Positions 10,201 through 16,781 of a stretch of DNA of 59,775 nt are shown here, piece by piece. This DNA is from Endomicrobiales bacterium (lineage in GTDB: Bacteria; Elusimicrobiota; Endomicrobiia; Endomicrobiales; JALOBY01), in the NCBI GenBank assembly GCA_023228045.1, contig JALOBY010000008.1, forward strand, positions 1 to 59,775. Reading direction: 5' to 3'. Under the pieces are notes generated by a model. That model was not told the origin of the DNA. It ran no database searches and worked only from the letters and a program-made list of their open reading frames with translations. Position numbers and translations under genes: made by a program. How positions within the stretch are numbered: the first letter of the stretch is position 1; every line of letters starts with the position of its first letter.

Positions 10201-11105
10201 GTAGGTTTCATCTTCGGCGGTAGGTCTTCCCCGCGCGAGCGGGGGTGTTTCTAACTATCAGCCGAAATCCAAGTAATAAATTCAGTCTTCCCCGCGCGAG
10301 CGGGGGTGTTTCTATACTTTTAATGATTTTTATTTAACTGCTTTTGTCTTCCCCGCGCGAGCGGGGGTGTTTCTTTCAAACGGGGCGTATTTTAAGCTAG
10401 GGAGCAGTCTTCCCCGCGCGAGCGGGGGTGTTTCGTTGGCTTGATTATGCTTATGCAATAGAAACGGGTCTTCCCCGCGCGAGCGGGGGTGTTTCTGTGA
10501 TAGTGCAAATATGGCAGTTAATATATAAGTCTTCCCCGCGCGAGCGGGGGTGTTTCTGAAAGCACCGTTAAATGGTTATTTATGGAAATGTCTTCCCCGC
10601 GCGAGCGGGGGTGTTTCTTACGAACGTGTTAAAGTTTTAGGTGAAGCTCTGTCTTCCCCGCGCGAGCGGGGGTGTTTCTACCAAGTCGGGTCGTTTTTAG
10701 CGAGTTCGTACGTCTTCCCCGCGCGAGCGGGGGTGTTTCTTACGAACGTGTTAAAGTTTTAGGTGAAGCTCTGTCTTCCCCGCGCAAGCGGGGGTGTTTT
10801 AGAAAATAAATTAAATGATATTGCTTTATCACTGTCTTCCCCGCGCGAGCGGGGGTGTTTCCTACAAATTTTATATTATAAGGCACAGCGGTATGTCTTC
10901 CCCGCGCGAGCGGGGGTGTTTCTCAAGCGATAAAAAAGGCATCCCGTTGGACTGAGTCTTCCCCGCGCGAGCGGGGGTGTTTCTTATTGGTCTTCAAATT
11001 AAAAGAGGCTGCAGATGTCTTCCCCGCGCGAGCGGGGGTGTTTCCGGTAAAGCTTTTATACTCACCAGACGGAAAAAGTCTTCCCCGCGCGAGCGGGGGT
11101 GTTCT
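7233..11105 (+). CRISPR. Type I-E CRISPR array, 64 repeats and 63 spacers
   Basis: Read repeat by repeat, the array starts at 7233 with 61-base spacing. The repeat is 28 bases, GTCTTCCCCGCGCGAG followed by CGGGGGTGTTTC, with a CCCCGC/GCGGGG stem. Spacers are 33 bases except two of 34 (after the repeats at 8331 and 9857). Variant repeats: 8759 (final C to T), 10773 (CGCGAG to CGCAAG and final C to T) and the last, 11078 (ends GTGTTCT), which marks the trailer end. Spacers 56 and 58 are identical; spacers 5/16 and 6/54 differ by 2 and 3 bases. In 59 of 63 cases the base after the repeat is T or C. Many apparent frames across the array are repeat translations, not genes. Confidence 0.99.
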
Positions 11106-11177
11106 AAATGAGGTCGTGACATTTTGTCACGGGCTTAAAAATTACAAATTTTGTAGGTTTTGTTAGAAAGGTCTTAA
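11106..11177. other. Trailer region with perfect hairpin after the array
   Basis: Just beyond the degenerate last repeat is a perfect 7-bp stem with a 3-base loop, CGTGACA-TTT-TGTCACG at 11115-11131, followed by an A/T-rich stretch. It may end array transcription, although no good T-run follows on the plus strand. No gene is seen. Confidence 0.4.
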
Positions 11178-11220
11178 ATATTACGGATTGCGAAGCAAGT
11201 CGTGGGTGCCTATTTTGCTG
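11178..11220 (-). pseudogene. Relic of a RelE-type toxin gene 3' end
   Basis: Positions 11178-11218 match 12407-12447 at 38 of 41 bases. The latter is the end of the intact relE-like gene. Read on the minus strand, the relic encodes the same last residues, KIGTHDLLRNP, and stop; sequence upstream of it (11221-11280) no longer resembles the toxin. It is therefore a leftover 3' end of a second toxin gene, or one end of a duplication flanking the nucleotidyltransferase/HEPN pair. Confidence 0.7.
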
Positions 11221-11284
11221 TATTTACAACCTCAGAGTATTTTGCACTGTCACTTTGAACTCATAAACTTCTCAATACAAACAA

Positions 11285-11313
11285 TTGACAAATAGACACA
11301 AATCTATTATAAT
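11285..11313 (+). promoter_or_regulatory. Consensus sigma70 promoter for the nucleotidyltransferase/HEPN pair
   Basis: TTGACA at 11285-11290 and TATAAT at 11308-11313 are separated by exactly 17 bases. The spacer and downstream sequence hold a direct repeat, AATAGACACAAATCT and AATAGACACGCATCT, overlapping the -10 region. This is a plausible operator for the winged-helix gene product. Confidence 0.8.
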
Positions 11314-11352
11314 AGACACGCATCTAATAAATTAGACCGTACGGAATACCTT

Positions 11353-11892
11353 ATGAAATCGCTTGAAACTCTTATTTATTTTACTAATCACCAAAAAATT
11401 CTTAAATTTCTTTTGGCACATCCAGACCAAAAATTTTACGACCGACAAATATCACATTTAGCTGATGTGAGTCGCGCGGGCACAAATTTTGCTTTGCGCG
11501 ATCTTGCCAAAGCAGGGCTTTTGGGCAGTGAAAAGCACGGAAGAATGAGTTATTACCATATCTCGCTTCACTCGCCGCTTGTGCGCGAAATGAAAGTGTT
11601 TTTGAATATGGTGACACTCTCGGATTTGCTTGAAACTCTCAAGCCGCTTTGCAGAAAAGTTGTTCTTTTTGGCAGTGCAGCAAAAGGCACAAACACCGCC
11701 GAAAGTGATTACGACTTATTAATCATCACAAATGAAAAACAAAAGGTAAGCAGCATAATTATGAAAAGTAAGATGCGCGAAGAGTTGCAAACGGTTGTTG
11801 TAACACAAAGTGAATATGCCGGCATTAAAATAAAAAATCCAGTATTTTATAAGGAATTGCTTGAGGGGAAAGCTTTATGGGAAAAAGAGTAA
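11353..11892 (+). CDS. Nucleotidyltransferase with N-terminal winged helix (MntA-like antitoxin)
   Basis: 179 residues. Residues ~1-75 look like a winged helix-turn-helix (FYDRQISHLADVSRAGTNFALRDLAKAGLL), and residues ~90-135 a minimal nucleotidyltransferase with GSAAKGTNTAESDYDL, matching GSX10DXD exactly. In described MNT/HEPN pairs this protein is the antitoxin and can AMPylate the HEPN toxin; the added DNA-binding domain suggests self-regulation. Its end overlaps the next gene by 16 bases. Function as antitoxin is inferred from the pair, not shown. Confidence 0.8.
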   Translation: MKSLETLIYFTNHQKILKFLLAHPDQKFYDRQISHLADVSRAGTNFALRDLAKAGLLGSEKHGRMSYYHISLHSPLVREMKVFLNMVTLSDLLETLKPLCRKVVLFGSAAKGTNTAESDYDLLIITNEKQKVSSIIMKSKMREELQTVVVTQSEYAGIKIKNPVFYKELLEGKALWEKE

Positions 11893-12317
11893 ACCCGGAT
11901 TTTCAAAAAGGGCTTGAAAAGAAACGCATAGTGCCATTTGCTCAAGCAATTATGCTTGTTGATGATGAATTACGCGCAGCTAAAGATGATCTTACAGAAG
12001 CACAAGACAGATTGAGCAATCAAAAGTTTAAATATACAACTGTTGCCGCTTATTATTCTATGTTTCACTCCGCCCGCGCACTTATATACTCAAAAGGGTA
12101 CCGTGAAAAAAGCCATTACTATCTGCTTGTGGCCTTGCGTGCACTTTTTGTTGACACTGACTTATTACCAGAACAACTTGTTGTAGAATTTCATGATGCA
12201 ATGGTGTTGCGCGAGGATGCCGACTATCACGCGCAGTTTTCTAAAGATGGGGCAGAAAGTGTGGTTTCGGCAGCAAAAGAAATGATTTCAAAAGCAAAAA
12301 AACTGTTGAATAAATGA
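11877..12317 (+). CDS. HEPN-domain protein (UPF0332-like; putative RNase toxin)
   Basis: 146 residues, helical. The motif TTVAAYYSMFHSARALIYSKGYREKSHYYL is typical of UPF0332-type HEPN proteins, with a basic-to-His segment (REKSH) where HEPN RNases carry RX4-6H; the spacing is one residue shorter, so RNase activity is not certain. A GAGGGG ribosome-binding site lies at 11863-11868, inside the partner gene. Together they form a two-gene module next to the CRISPR array; such pairs act as toxin-antitoxin or abortive-defence units. Confidence 0.75.
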   Translation: MGKRVNPDFQKGLEKKRIVPFAQAIMLVDDELRAAKDDLTEAQDRLSNQKFKYTTVAAYYSMFHSARALIYSKGYREKSHYYLLVALRALFVDTDLLPEQLVVEFHDAMVLREDADYHAQFSKDGAESVVSAAKEMISKAKKLLNK

Positions 12318-12409
12318 GTTACTTTTCTTTCGCTGGTTTATCTTTTACTATCGGTAGGTTTTTCGGTTTGTTGCGCAAGTTGGGGAATGTATTAAATAGG
12401 TTTTCTATA

Positions 12410-12667
12410 TTACGGATTGCGAAGCAAATCGTGAGTACCTATTTTGCGCAGATAAACAATATCGCCGGATTTTTGGTAAGTAATTCTGTAACTATCTGAT
12501 ACTCTTAACTCATATATTGCGTCTTGCCCGGCCATTTTTTTGTGGCCTAAAGATGGATGCTCAGAATCTTTAGCGAAAAGCTCAAGCACTTTCTTTGTTC
12601 GCTCTTTTATTTCAACAGGAAGTTTTTTATAAAGCTTAGTGAAAGTTCTTGTGGCTTCTATATGCAT
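12410..12667 (-). CDS. RelE/YafQ-type toxin (mRNA interferase family)
   Basis: An 85-residue basic protein with the ParE/RelE layout: RTFTKLYKKLPVEIKERTKKVLELF, then GHKKMAGQDAIYELRVSDSYRITYQKSGDIVYLRKIGTH. RelE relatives cleave mRNA on the ribosome. The start overlaps the stop of the antitoxin gene by one base (TAATG), the usual toxin-antitoxin coupling. The last 11 codons are duplicated 1.2 kb away at 11178-11218. Confidence 0.85.
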   Translation of the reverse strand: MHIEATRTFTKLYKKLPVEIKERTKKVLELFAKDSEHPSLGHKKMAGQDAIYELRVSDSYRITYQKSGDIVYLRKIGTHDLLRNP

Positions 12668-12936
12668 TACTTATCAAGCTCCTTGAAGAGCTGTTTTAAG
12701 TTTTTTGTTTTTGTGGTCTTGCCTTGCTTTATGTCGTTAGTTGCTTCAGCTTCGTCTTTCTGCCACTCGGGGGTGTAAAAATATGCCTGATGTTTTGGTA
12801 CCATCACCTGTGGCTCAATAATAATCTTATTGCCTTTTAACTCTATATCCAAATAATCATTTATACGCAGTTTGAGCAGATGCGCTATTTCCCTTGGAAG
12901 TGCTATTTGGTAGTTTTGGCCTAATTTTCTTAACAT
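12667..12936 (-). CDS. AbrB/MazE-type antitoxin
   Basis: An 89-residue protein. Residues 1-45 (LRKLGQNYQIALPREIAHLLKLRINDYLDIELKGNKIIIEP) are a SpoVT-AbrB swapped-hairpin DNA-binding domain. The Lys-rich tail (residues ~60-89) would be the toxin-binding arm. It is the upstream gene of the pair, with an AAGGAGA ribosome-binding site and a perfect promoter overlapped by an inverted repeat, consistent with autorepression. Confidence 0.85.
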   Translation of the reverse strand: MLRKLGQNYQIALPREIAHLLKLRINDYLDIELKGNKIIIEPQVMVPKHQAYFYTPEWQKDEAEATNDIKQGKTTKTKNLKQLFKELDK

Positions 12937-12963
12937 AATATTATCTCCTTTTATTTCGCCAGT

Positions 12964-13001
12964 ATTATAATATGATTTTCATATTTTGTCAATATCATAT
13001 T
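12964..13001 (-). promoter_or_regulatory. Promoter and palindromic operator of the antitoxin-toxin operon
   Basis: On the minus strand TTGACA (12992-12987) and TATAAT (12969-12964) are 17 bases apart, a perfect sigma70 consensus. The arms AATATGAT (12969-12976) and ATCATATT (12994-13001) form an exact 8-bp inverted repeat that touches both promoter boxes, a plausible binding site for the AbrB-type antitoxin. Confidence 0.8.
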
Positions 13002-13057
13002 AACTTTTTGTAAACACAAGATGATTTCTACAATTATACAGGCAACAACGCAAAAAG

Positions 13058-13086
13058 TTGAAAGAGCAACTCAAATAAGGTATAAT
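13058..13086 (+). promoter_or_regulatory. Promoter of the rpmH operon
   Basis: TTGAAA at 13058-13063, a 17-base spacer and TATAAT at 13081-13086. The expected transcription start (about 13093) coincides with the left end of a MITE-like element, so the element would form most of the 5' leader. Confidence 0.75.
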
Positions 13087-13092
13087 CCGCTG

Positions 13093-13253
13093 AACTCGGA
13101 CTTTGTAATAGGTTTGAGAACCGAGACGAAAGAGATGGAGGCAGTTTTGACGCAAAATTTGTAGCGAATGGTTATTCCATTAGCAAGGATTTTGCGGATA
13201 AAAATGTCCCATATCTTTTGACGAATTCCAAATCCTATTGCAAAATTCGGGTT
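13093..13253. repeat. MITE-like repeat, copy 1 (rpmH leader)
   Basis: A 161-bp element whose ends, 13093-13112 and 13234-13253, are inverted repeats matching at 16 of 20 positions (outer sequence AAC-CG, inner TTTG-AATAGG). The interior has a small hairpin AATGG-TTATT-CCATT. A close copy is at 57892-58130 and a divergent relative at 15839-16001. No protein is encoded; frames across it are not conserved. Confidence 0.8.
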
Positions 13254-13363
13254 AAAATAAACAGGGCTTTTTAACAACTTTGCGAACTTAAGCAAAAATA
13301 CCAGCTTTCTTGCTTAACTCCAAAGAGTGTTATAAATCTTTATTAAACTTAAGGGATTACACT

Positions 13364-13498
13364 ATGAAAAGAACTTTTCAACCAAACAAAACTCGCCGTA
13401 AAAAGAAACTTGGCTTTCGCGCAAGAATGGCTACCCCGGGCGGCCGGGCGGTAATTAGCAGGCGCAGAGCAAAAAAGCGCGTTACCCTTTCTGCCTAA
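13364..13498 (+). CDS. rpmH: Ribosomal protein bL34
   Basis: A 44-residue, very basic protein that begins MKRTFQPNKTRRKKKLGFRARM, the near-universal L34 sequence. The start at 13364 matches the family; an upstream ATG at 13310 adds 18 unrelated residues. It leads the conserved rpmH-rnpA-yidD-yidC-jag-mnmE order found beside many bacterial origins. Confidence 0.98.
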   Translation: MKRTFQPNKTRRKKKLGFRARMATPGGRAVISRRRAKKRVTLSA

Positions 13499-13500
13499 GT

Positions 13501-13875
13501 ATGGTCGAAATCTCCTATAAATTTCGCTGGACAGAGCGGCTCCACTCCATAAGGGACTTTGAGAATGTTCTAAGAAAGGGTCGGAAGTTTTTTCATCCGG
13601 CTTTTTTGGTTTATGTTTACGATAGAAATGATGGTAAAGCAACCGTACGGCTTGGCCTTATTACAAGCCGCAAAGTTGGAAATGCAGTACAAAGAAATTA
13701 TGTTAAAAGGCGCTCTCGGGAAGTTTTTAGAACTACCAAACACTTATTAAAACCGGGCGTTGACATTGCAATTGCAGCAAAGCCGCAAGCCGTAAAGTTG
13801 GATTTCTGCTCTATTAACATTGCTCTCCGTGCACTTTGGCGCAAAGCAGAAATTTTGGACAAAACAGTTTTATGA
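13501..13875 (+). CDS. rnpA: RNase P protein component
   Basis: 124 residues with the RNase P protein fold signature: LGLITSRKVGNAVQRNYVKRRSREVFR, holding the RNR motif that contacts the RNA subunit. It supports 5' maturation of tRNA. The gene starts 2 bases after rpmH and its stop overlaps the yidD start (ATGA). Confidence 0.96.
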   Translation: MVEISYKFRWTERLHSIRDFENVLRKGRKFFHPAFLVYVYDRNDGKATVRLGLITSRKVGNAVQRNYVKRRSREVFRTTKHLLKPGVDIAIAAKPQAVKLDFCSINIALRALWRKAEILDKTVL

Positions 13876-14120
13876 AGAAATTACTTTCAGGCCTTATTCG
13901 CATATATCAGCTTTTTTTTCATTCGGCTTTTCCAAGCTGCCGCTTTCAACCAACTTGCTCAAACTATGCTATAGAAGCCCTTAACACGCATGGTGTGTTT
14001 AAGGGTATTTTGATTTCTGCCTGGCGCTTATGCCGCTGTCATCCTTTTTCAAAAGGCGGGATAGACCCTGTGCCAGAGGCAAAAGTGGTAAATAAAAACA
14101 CACCAAGGTGTAGTATTTAA
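13872..14120 (+). CDS. yidD: Membrane insertion efficiency factor YidD
   Basis: 82 residues with the family core: IRIYQLFFHSAFPSCRFQPTCSNYAIEALNTHG, and WRLCRCHPFSKGGIDPVP. Start at 13872 by family alignment and ATGA overlap with rnpA; the longer frame from 13836 is an artefact. YidD is thought to help YidC-dependent insertion. Confidence 0.95.
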   Translation: MKKLLSGLIRIYQLFFHSAFPSCRFQPTCSNYAIEALNTHGVFKGILISAWRLCRCHPFSKGGIDPVPEAKVVNKNTPRCSI

Positions 14121-14201
14121 AATTTCCCGTTTTTTACTAAACATATAAATAAAATATCAAGTTACAAAAAATAAATATTAAAAATGGAGAGCTAAACTAA
14201 A

Positions 14202-15728
14202 ATGGATAAAGATAAACTGTTGGGTATAACACTAATTTTCATTATACTTATTGGCTGGTCACTCTATACGGCAAAAAATCGTCCTAAGCAAATTGTGCAA
14301 AACAATGCTATTGCAACAAGCCAAACCCAACAAAGTGCGCAAAGTATAGCGCAGCAACCACAACAATTAACCGCTATAGCACAAAACACCGATGACAGTA
14401 GAAAAGAAACTATTATAGAAACTCCTGCTTATAAAGCGGTTTTTTCAAGTAAGGGCGGTTCTATAATAAGCTGGCAATTAAAAGAAAAAAATGGCTCCAT
14501 GGTTGAAATGCTGCCTTCAAAAGTACCGGCACTCTCCACATTTCCTGACTCAAACTTTTTTATTCTTGAACAATCTGAAAACAAAATAGTTTATGCCACC
14601 GCCTTAACAAACGGAACGCAAATAACAAAAACCTATAATCTCACACAAGATTATTTACACAAACTAACCATTTCGGTAAAGTCACCTTTGGGTGTGCAAA
14701 CGCCTATAAGTATGCCTTTTGGCCCGGGCCTTGGCACTATTGCAAGCGAAGAAAAAGAAAATGCCGGCCTTATGCGCCCAATAGCATTAACCGCGAACAA
14801 ACCAAAAGAACTGCACAAATTAAAAACTCAGTCATATACCGCGGGTGATTACAAGTGGCTTGCAATAGATAACCGCTATTTCTTATTTGCCGTTATACCT
14901 TCTTCACCATCGGCCTTTACTTCCATTGCGTCTTACAACGCCGGCAAAAAAACGCCGCCGGAACTTACGCTTAACGCAACTGCAGAGCCAACCTTTGAAA
15001 CATCGTTAGATTTTTACATTGGGCCAAAGGGCTACAAACATTTAAAGTCGCTGGGTGTTGGTTTAGAAGAATCTATTGATTTAGGTATTTTTGGTTTCTT
15101 AGGCAAGTGGGCACTGGTCGCCCTTATTTTTCTTTACAGCATTACACACAACTACGGCTGGGCAATTGTGCTTTTAACATTATTTTTGCAAATTCTTGTT
15201 TTCCCGCTAACGCTTAAAAGTTTAAGGGCTTCTACCGCAATGCGCAAAATTCAACCACTTATAAAAGAACTCCAGACAAAATACAAAAACGACCCAAAAC
15301 GGCTTAATGTTGAAATGATGAACATTTATAAAACCCAAAAAGTGAACCCGCTTGGCGGCTGTTTGCCAATGCTTTTGCAAATTCCAATTTTCTGGGCTCT
15401 ATTTACAACACTTAGAAATGCCTATGAGTTACACGGTGCCGGCTGGATGTTTTGGATACACGACCTTTCGTTAAAAGACCCTTACTTTGTTTTGCCAATA
15501 CTTATGGGTATTGGCACATTAATTCAGCAAAAGATTATGTCACCATCGGCCGACCCATCACAGGCGATGATGGTTTACCTTATGCCCGTAGTTTTTACCA
15601 TAATGTTTTTAAATTTCCCTTCTGGTCTTGTGCTTTACTGGTTTACAAATAATTTATTAACTGTAATTGAGCAACTTGTACTAATGAAAATTGACGCAAG
15701 CAAAGAAAAATGTTCTCTTACAATTTAG
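14202..15728 (+). CDS. yidC: Membrane protein insertase YidC
   Basis: 508 residues. One N-terminal membrane helix (residues ~5-22), a large periplasmic domain (~60-290) and the conserved C-terminal insertase core with helices from ~300 (YGWAIVLLTLFLQILVFPLTLKS; MKIQPLIKELQTKYKNDPKRLN-like segment; NPLGGCLPMLLQIPIFWALF). The large periplasmic domain is the Gram-negative form. The last residues, KCSLTI and the stop, lie inside a dispersed repeat (from 15708) whose other copies also read K-C-S-L-T, so the native C-terminus was probably replaced by repeat insertion. Confidence 0.97.
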   Translation: MDKDKLLGITLIFIILIGWSLYTAKNRPKQIVQNNAIATSQTQQSAQSIAQQPQQLTAIAQNTDDSRKETIIETPAYKAVFSSKGGSIISWQLKEKNGSMVEMLPSKVPALSTFPDSNFFILEQSENKIVYATALTNGTQITKTYNLTQDYLHKLTISVKSPLGVQTPISMPFGPGLGTIASEEKENAGLMRPIALTANKPKELHKLKTQSYTAGDYKWLAIDNRYFLFAVIPSSPSAFTSIASYNAGKKTPPELTLNATAEPTFETSLDFYIGPKGYKHLKSLGVGLEESIDLGIFGFLGKWALVALIFLYSITHNYGWAIVLLTLFLQILVFPLTLKSLRASTAMRKIQPLIKELQTKYKNDPKRLNVEMMNIYKTQKVNPLGGCLPMLLQIPIFWALFTTLRNAYELHGAGWMFWIHDLSLKDPYFVLPILMGIGTLIQQKIMSPSADPSQAMMVYLMPVVFTIMFLNFPSGLVLYWFTNNLLTVIEQLVLMKIDASKEKCSLTI

Positions 15729-15838
15729 GAAAGGGTTCAGCGAACAAAGTGAGCGACGACGAAACGGGAAAACCTTAGGTTTTCCCTTGTAGAGCGGTTT
15801 GGCGAAATCATATTAGCCAAACCAAGTATGAACGAAGC
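15708..15838. repeat. Composite repeat, Y module copy A
   Basis: 131 bp, repeated at 55524-55698 (with extra internal hairpins) and 59637-59767. It holds two hairpins: GGGAAAACC-TTA-GGTTTTCCC (15766-15786) and GGTTTGGC...GCCAAACC (15796-15823). Stems are conserved between copies while the loop varies (TTA, TAA, ATA). It begins within the last codons of yidC and could act as its terminator. Confidence 0.85.
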
Positions 15839-16001
15839 AACCATAGACCTTGCAATAGGTGTTAGGAACGAGACGAGCGAGGTCGTGGGTTTTACAACTC
15901 AAAAAGTAAGAGCGATGTTATAACATCGGGCGAGCTTTTTGAGGAAGGAAAAGACCGTCATCGTCCGTCGAATCCAGCAATCTATTGCAAGTTCTATGGT
16001 T
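15839..16001. repeat. MITE-like repeat, divergent copy nested in the composite repeat
   Basis: 163 bp bounded by 20-bp inverted repeats (15839-15858 AACCATAGACCTTGCAATAG and 15982-16001), 19 of 20 matching. The interior follows the same plan as copies at 13093 and 57892: GAGACGAGCGAGG near the left, a hairpin GATGTTATAACATC where the others have AATGG...CCATT, and GTCGAATCC near the right. It splits the Y module from the X module that are joined directly in the other composite copies, so it inserted there. Confidence 0.75.
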
Positions 16002-16003
16002 TA

Positions 16004-16037
16004 AATACTAAGTCCGCCGATAGGCGAGACGCGATAT
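16004..16037. repeat. Composite repeat, X module copy A
   Basis: AATACTAAGTCCGCC followed by a short loop and GGCGAGACGCGATAT, near-palindromic. Copies are at 55700-55733 and 59582-59636, and a cut copy starts at 59769. The bases right after it (AGGAGTAG) are the only ribosome-binding site for jag. Confidence 0.8.
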
Positions 16038-16052
16038 AGGAGTAGTTGTACG

Positions 16053-16727
16053 ATGAACCACCGAGAAATTGAAGTTGAAGGCAAAACAGTGGAAGCCGCC
16101 ATTGCAAGCGGTTTAGAAAAATTCTCTCTTAAACGTGAACAGGTAGATATAAAAATATTAAGTGAGGGTTCCAGCGGACTCTTTGGCCTGATGGGCGCAA
16201 AACCGGCAAGAGTTCAACTTGCCGTAAAAAATGGCGTTACCGTAAAAGAAATATTGCCGCCGCTTGATTTTAATCTATCACAAAAACGAGTAAAAGAAAT
16301 TTTAGAAACATTGCTTTCTAAAATGAATGTAAGTTTCAGTGCTGTGCATACCTCGGTTGTAGACGGGCTAATAGCTGCCGAGGTTAAAAGCAGCCAAAGC
16401 GCATTGTTAATAGGAAAAAGCGGGCAAACGCTCAAGTCAGTTGAATACCTTTGCACGCTCATTTTAAATCGCGACCCTCTTACACGCGTAAAAGTTCGCC
16501 TTGATGTAGATAATTACCTTAGAAGGTGTGAACAAAACCTTTTAGATATGGTTAAAGATGCCGCCCAAAAAGTAACCGCTTCCAGCAACAGCATTTACTT
16601 GCACCCAATGAACTCTTCAGATAGAAAAATTGTCCACAATTTTCTTAAAGACGACCCAAAACTTGAAACATTTTCAGATGGATACGGCGCCAAAAGAAAA
16701 GTTGGCATAAGAATAAAAAAAAGTTAA
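16053..16727 (+). CDS. jag: RNA-binding protein KhpB/Jag
   Basis: 224 residues. Jag_N domain (~1-50, REIEVEGKTVEAAIASGLEKF), linker, KH domain (~95-150, ALLIGKSGQTLKSVEYL) and C-terminal R3H domain (~155-224, with R..H in SDRKIVHNFL). Jag binds RNA and is linked to cell envelope control, and usually follows yidC. AGGAG upstream of the ATG derives from the X repeat. Confidence 0.95.
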   Translation: MNHREIEVEGKTVEAAIASGLEKFSLKREQVDIKILSEGSSGLFGLMGAKPARVQLAVKNGVTVKEILPPLDFNLSQKRVKEILETLLSKMNVSFSAVHTSVVDGLIAAEVKSSQSALLIGKSGQTLKSVEYLCTLILNRDPLTRVKVRLDVDNYLRRCEQNLLDMVKDAAQKVTASSNSIYLHPMNSSDRKIVHNFLKDDPKLETFSDGYGAKRKVGIRIKKS

Positions 16728-16734
16728 CCACAAG

Positions 16735-16758
16735 TCCTATTGCAAATTCCAGGTTAAA
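16735..16758. repeat. Solo MITE end
   Basis: TCCTATTGCAAATTCC followed by GGTTAAA resembles the right end of the MITE at 13232-13257 (one gap, few changes). No left end is found nearby. It sits between jag and mnmE and may be an excision or deletion remnant. Confidence 0.5.
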
Positions 16759-16781
16759 CCCTGCCACAAGGTTAAGCGCAA

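Noticed and set aside
7109..10762. Many open frames of 60-196 codons across the array, rich in PARAGKT, PLARGR and SRGED
   Set aside because: They are the CRISPR repeat read in rotating frames; the 61-base period shifts the frame at each unit.
12314..12499. Plus-strand 61-codon frame after the HEPN gene
   Set aside because: It runs antisense into the relE-like gene and has no family features.
13071..13295. Minus-strand 74-codon frame before rpmH
   Set aside because: It spans a MITE and the rpmH promoter; the matching frame at 57855-58220 is also repeat-derived.
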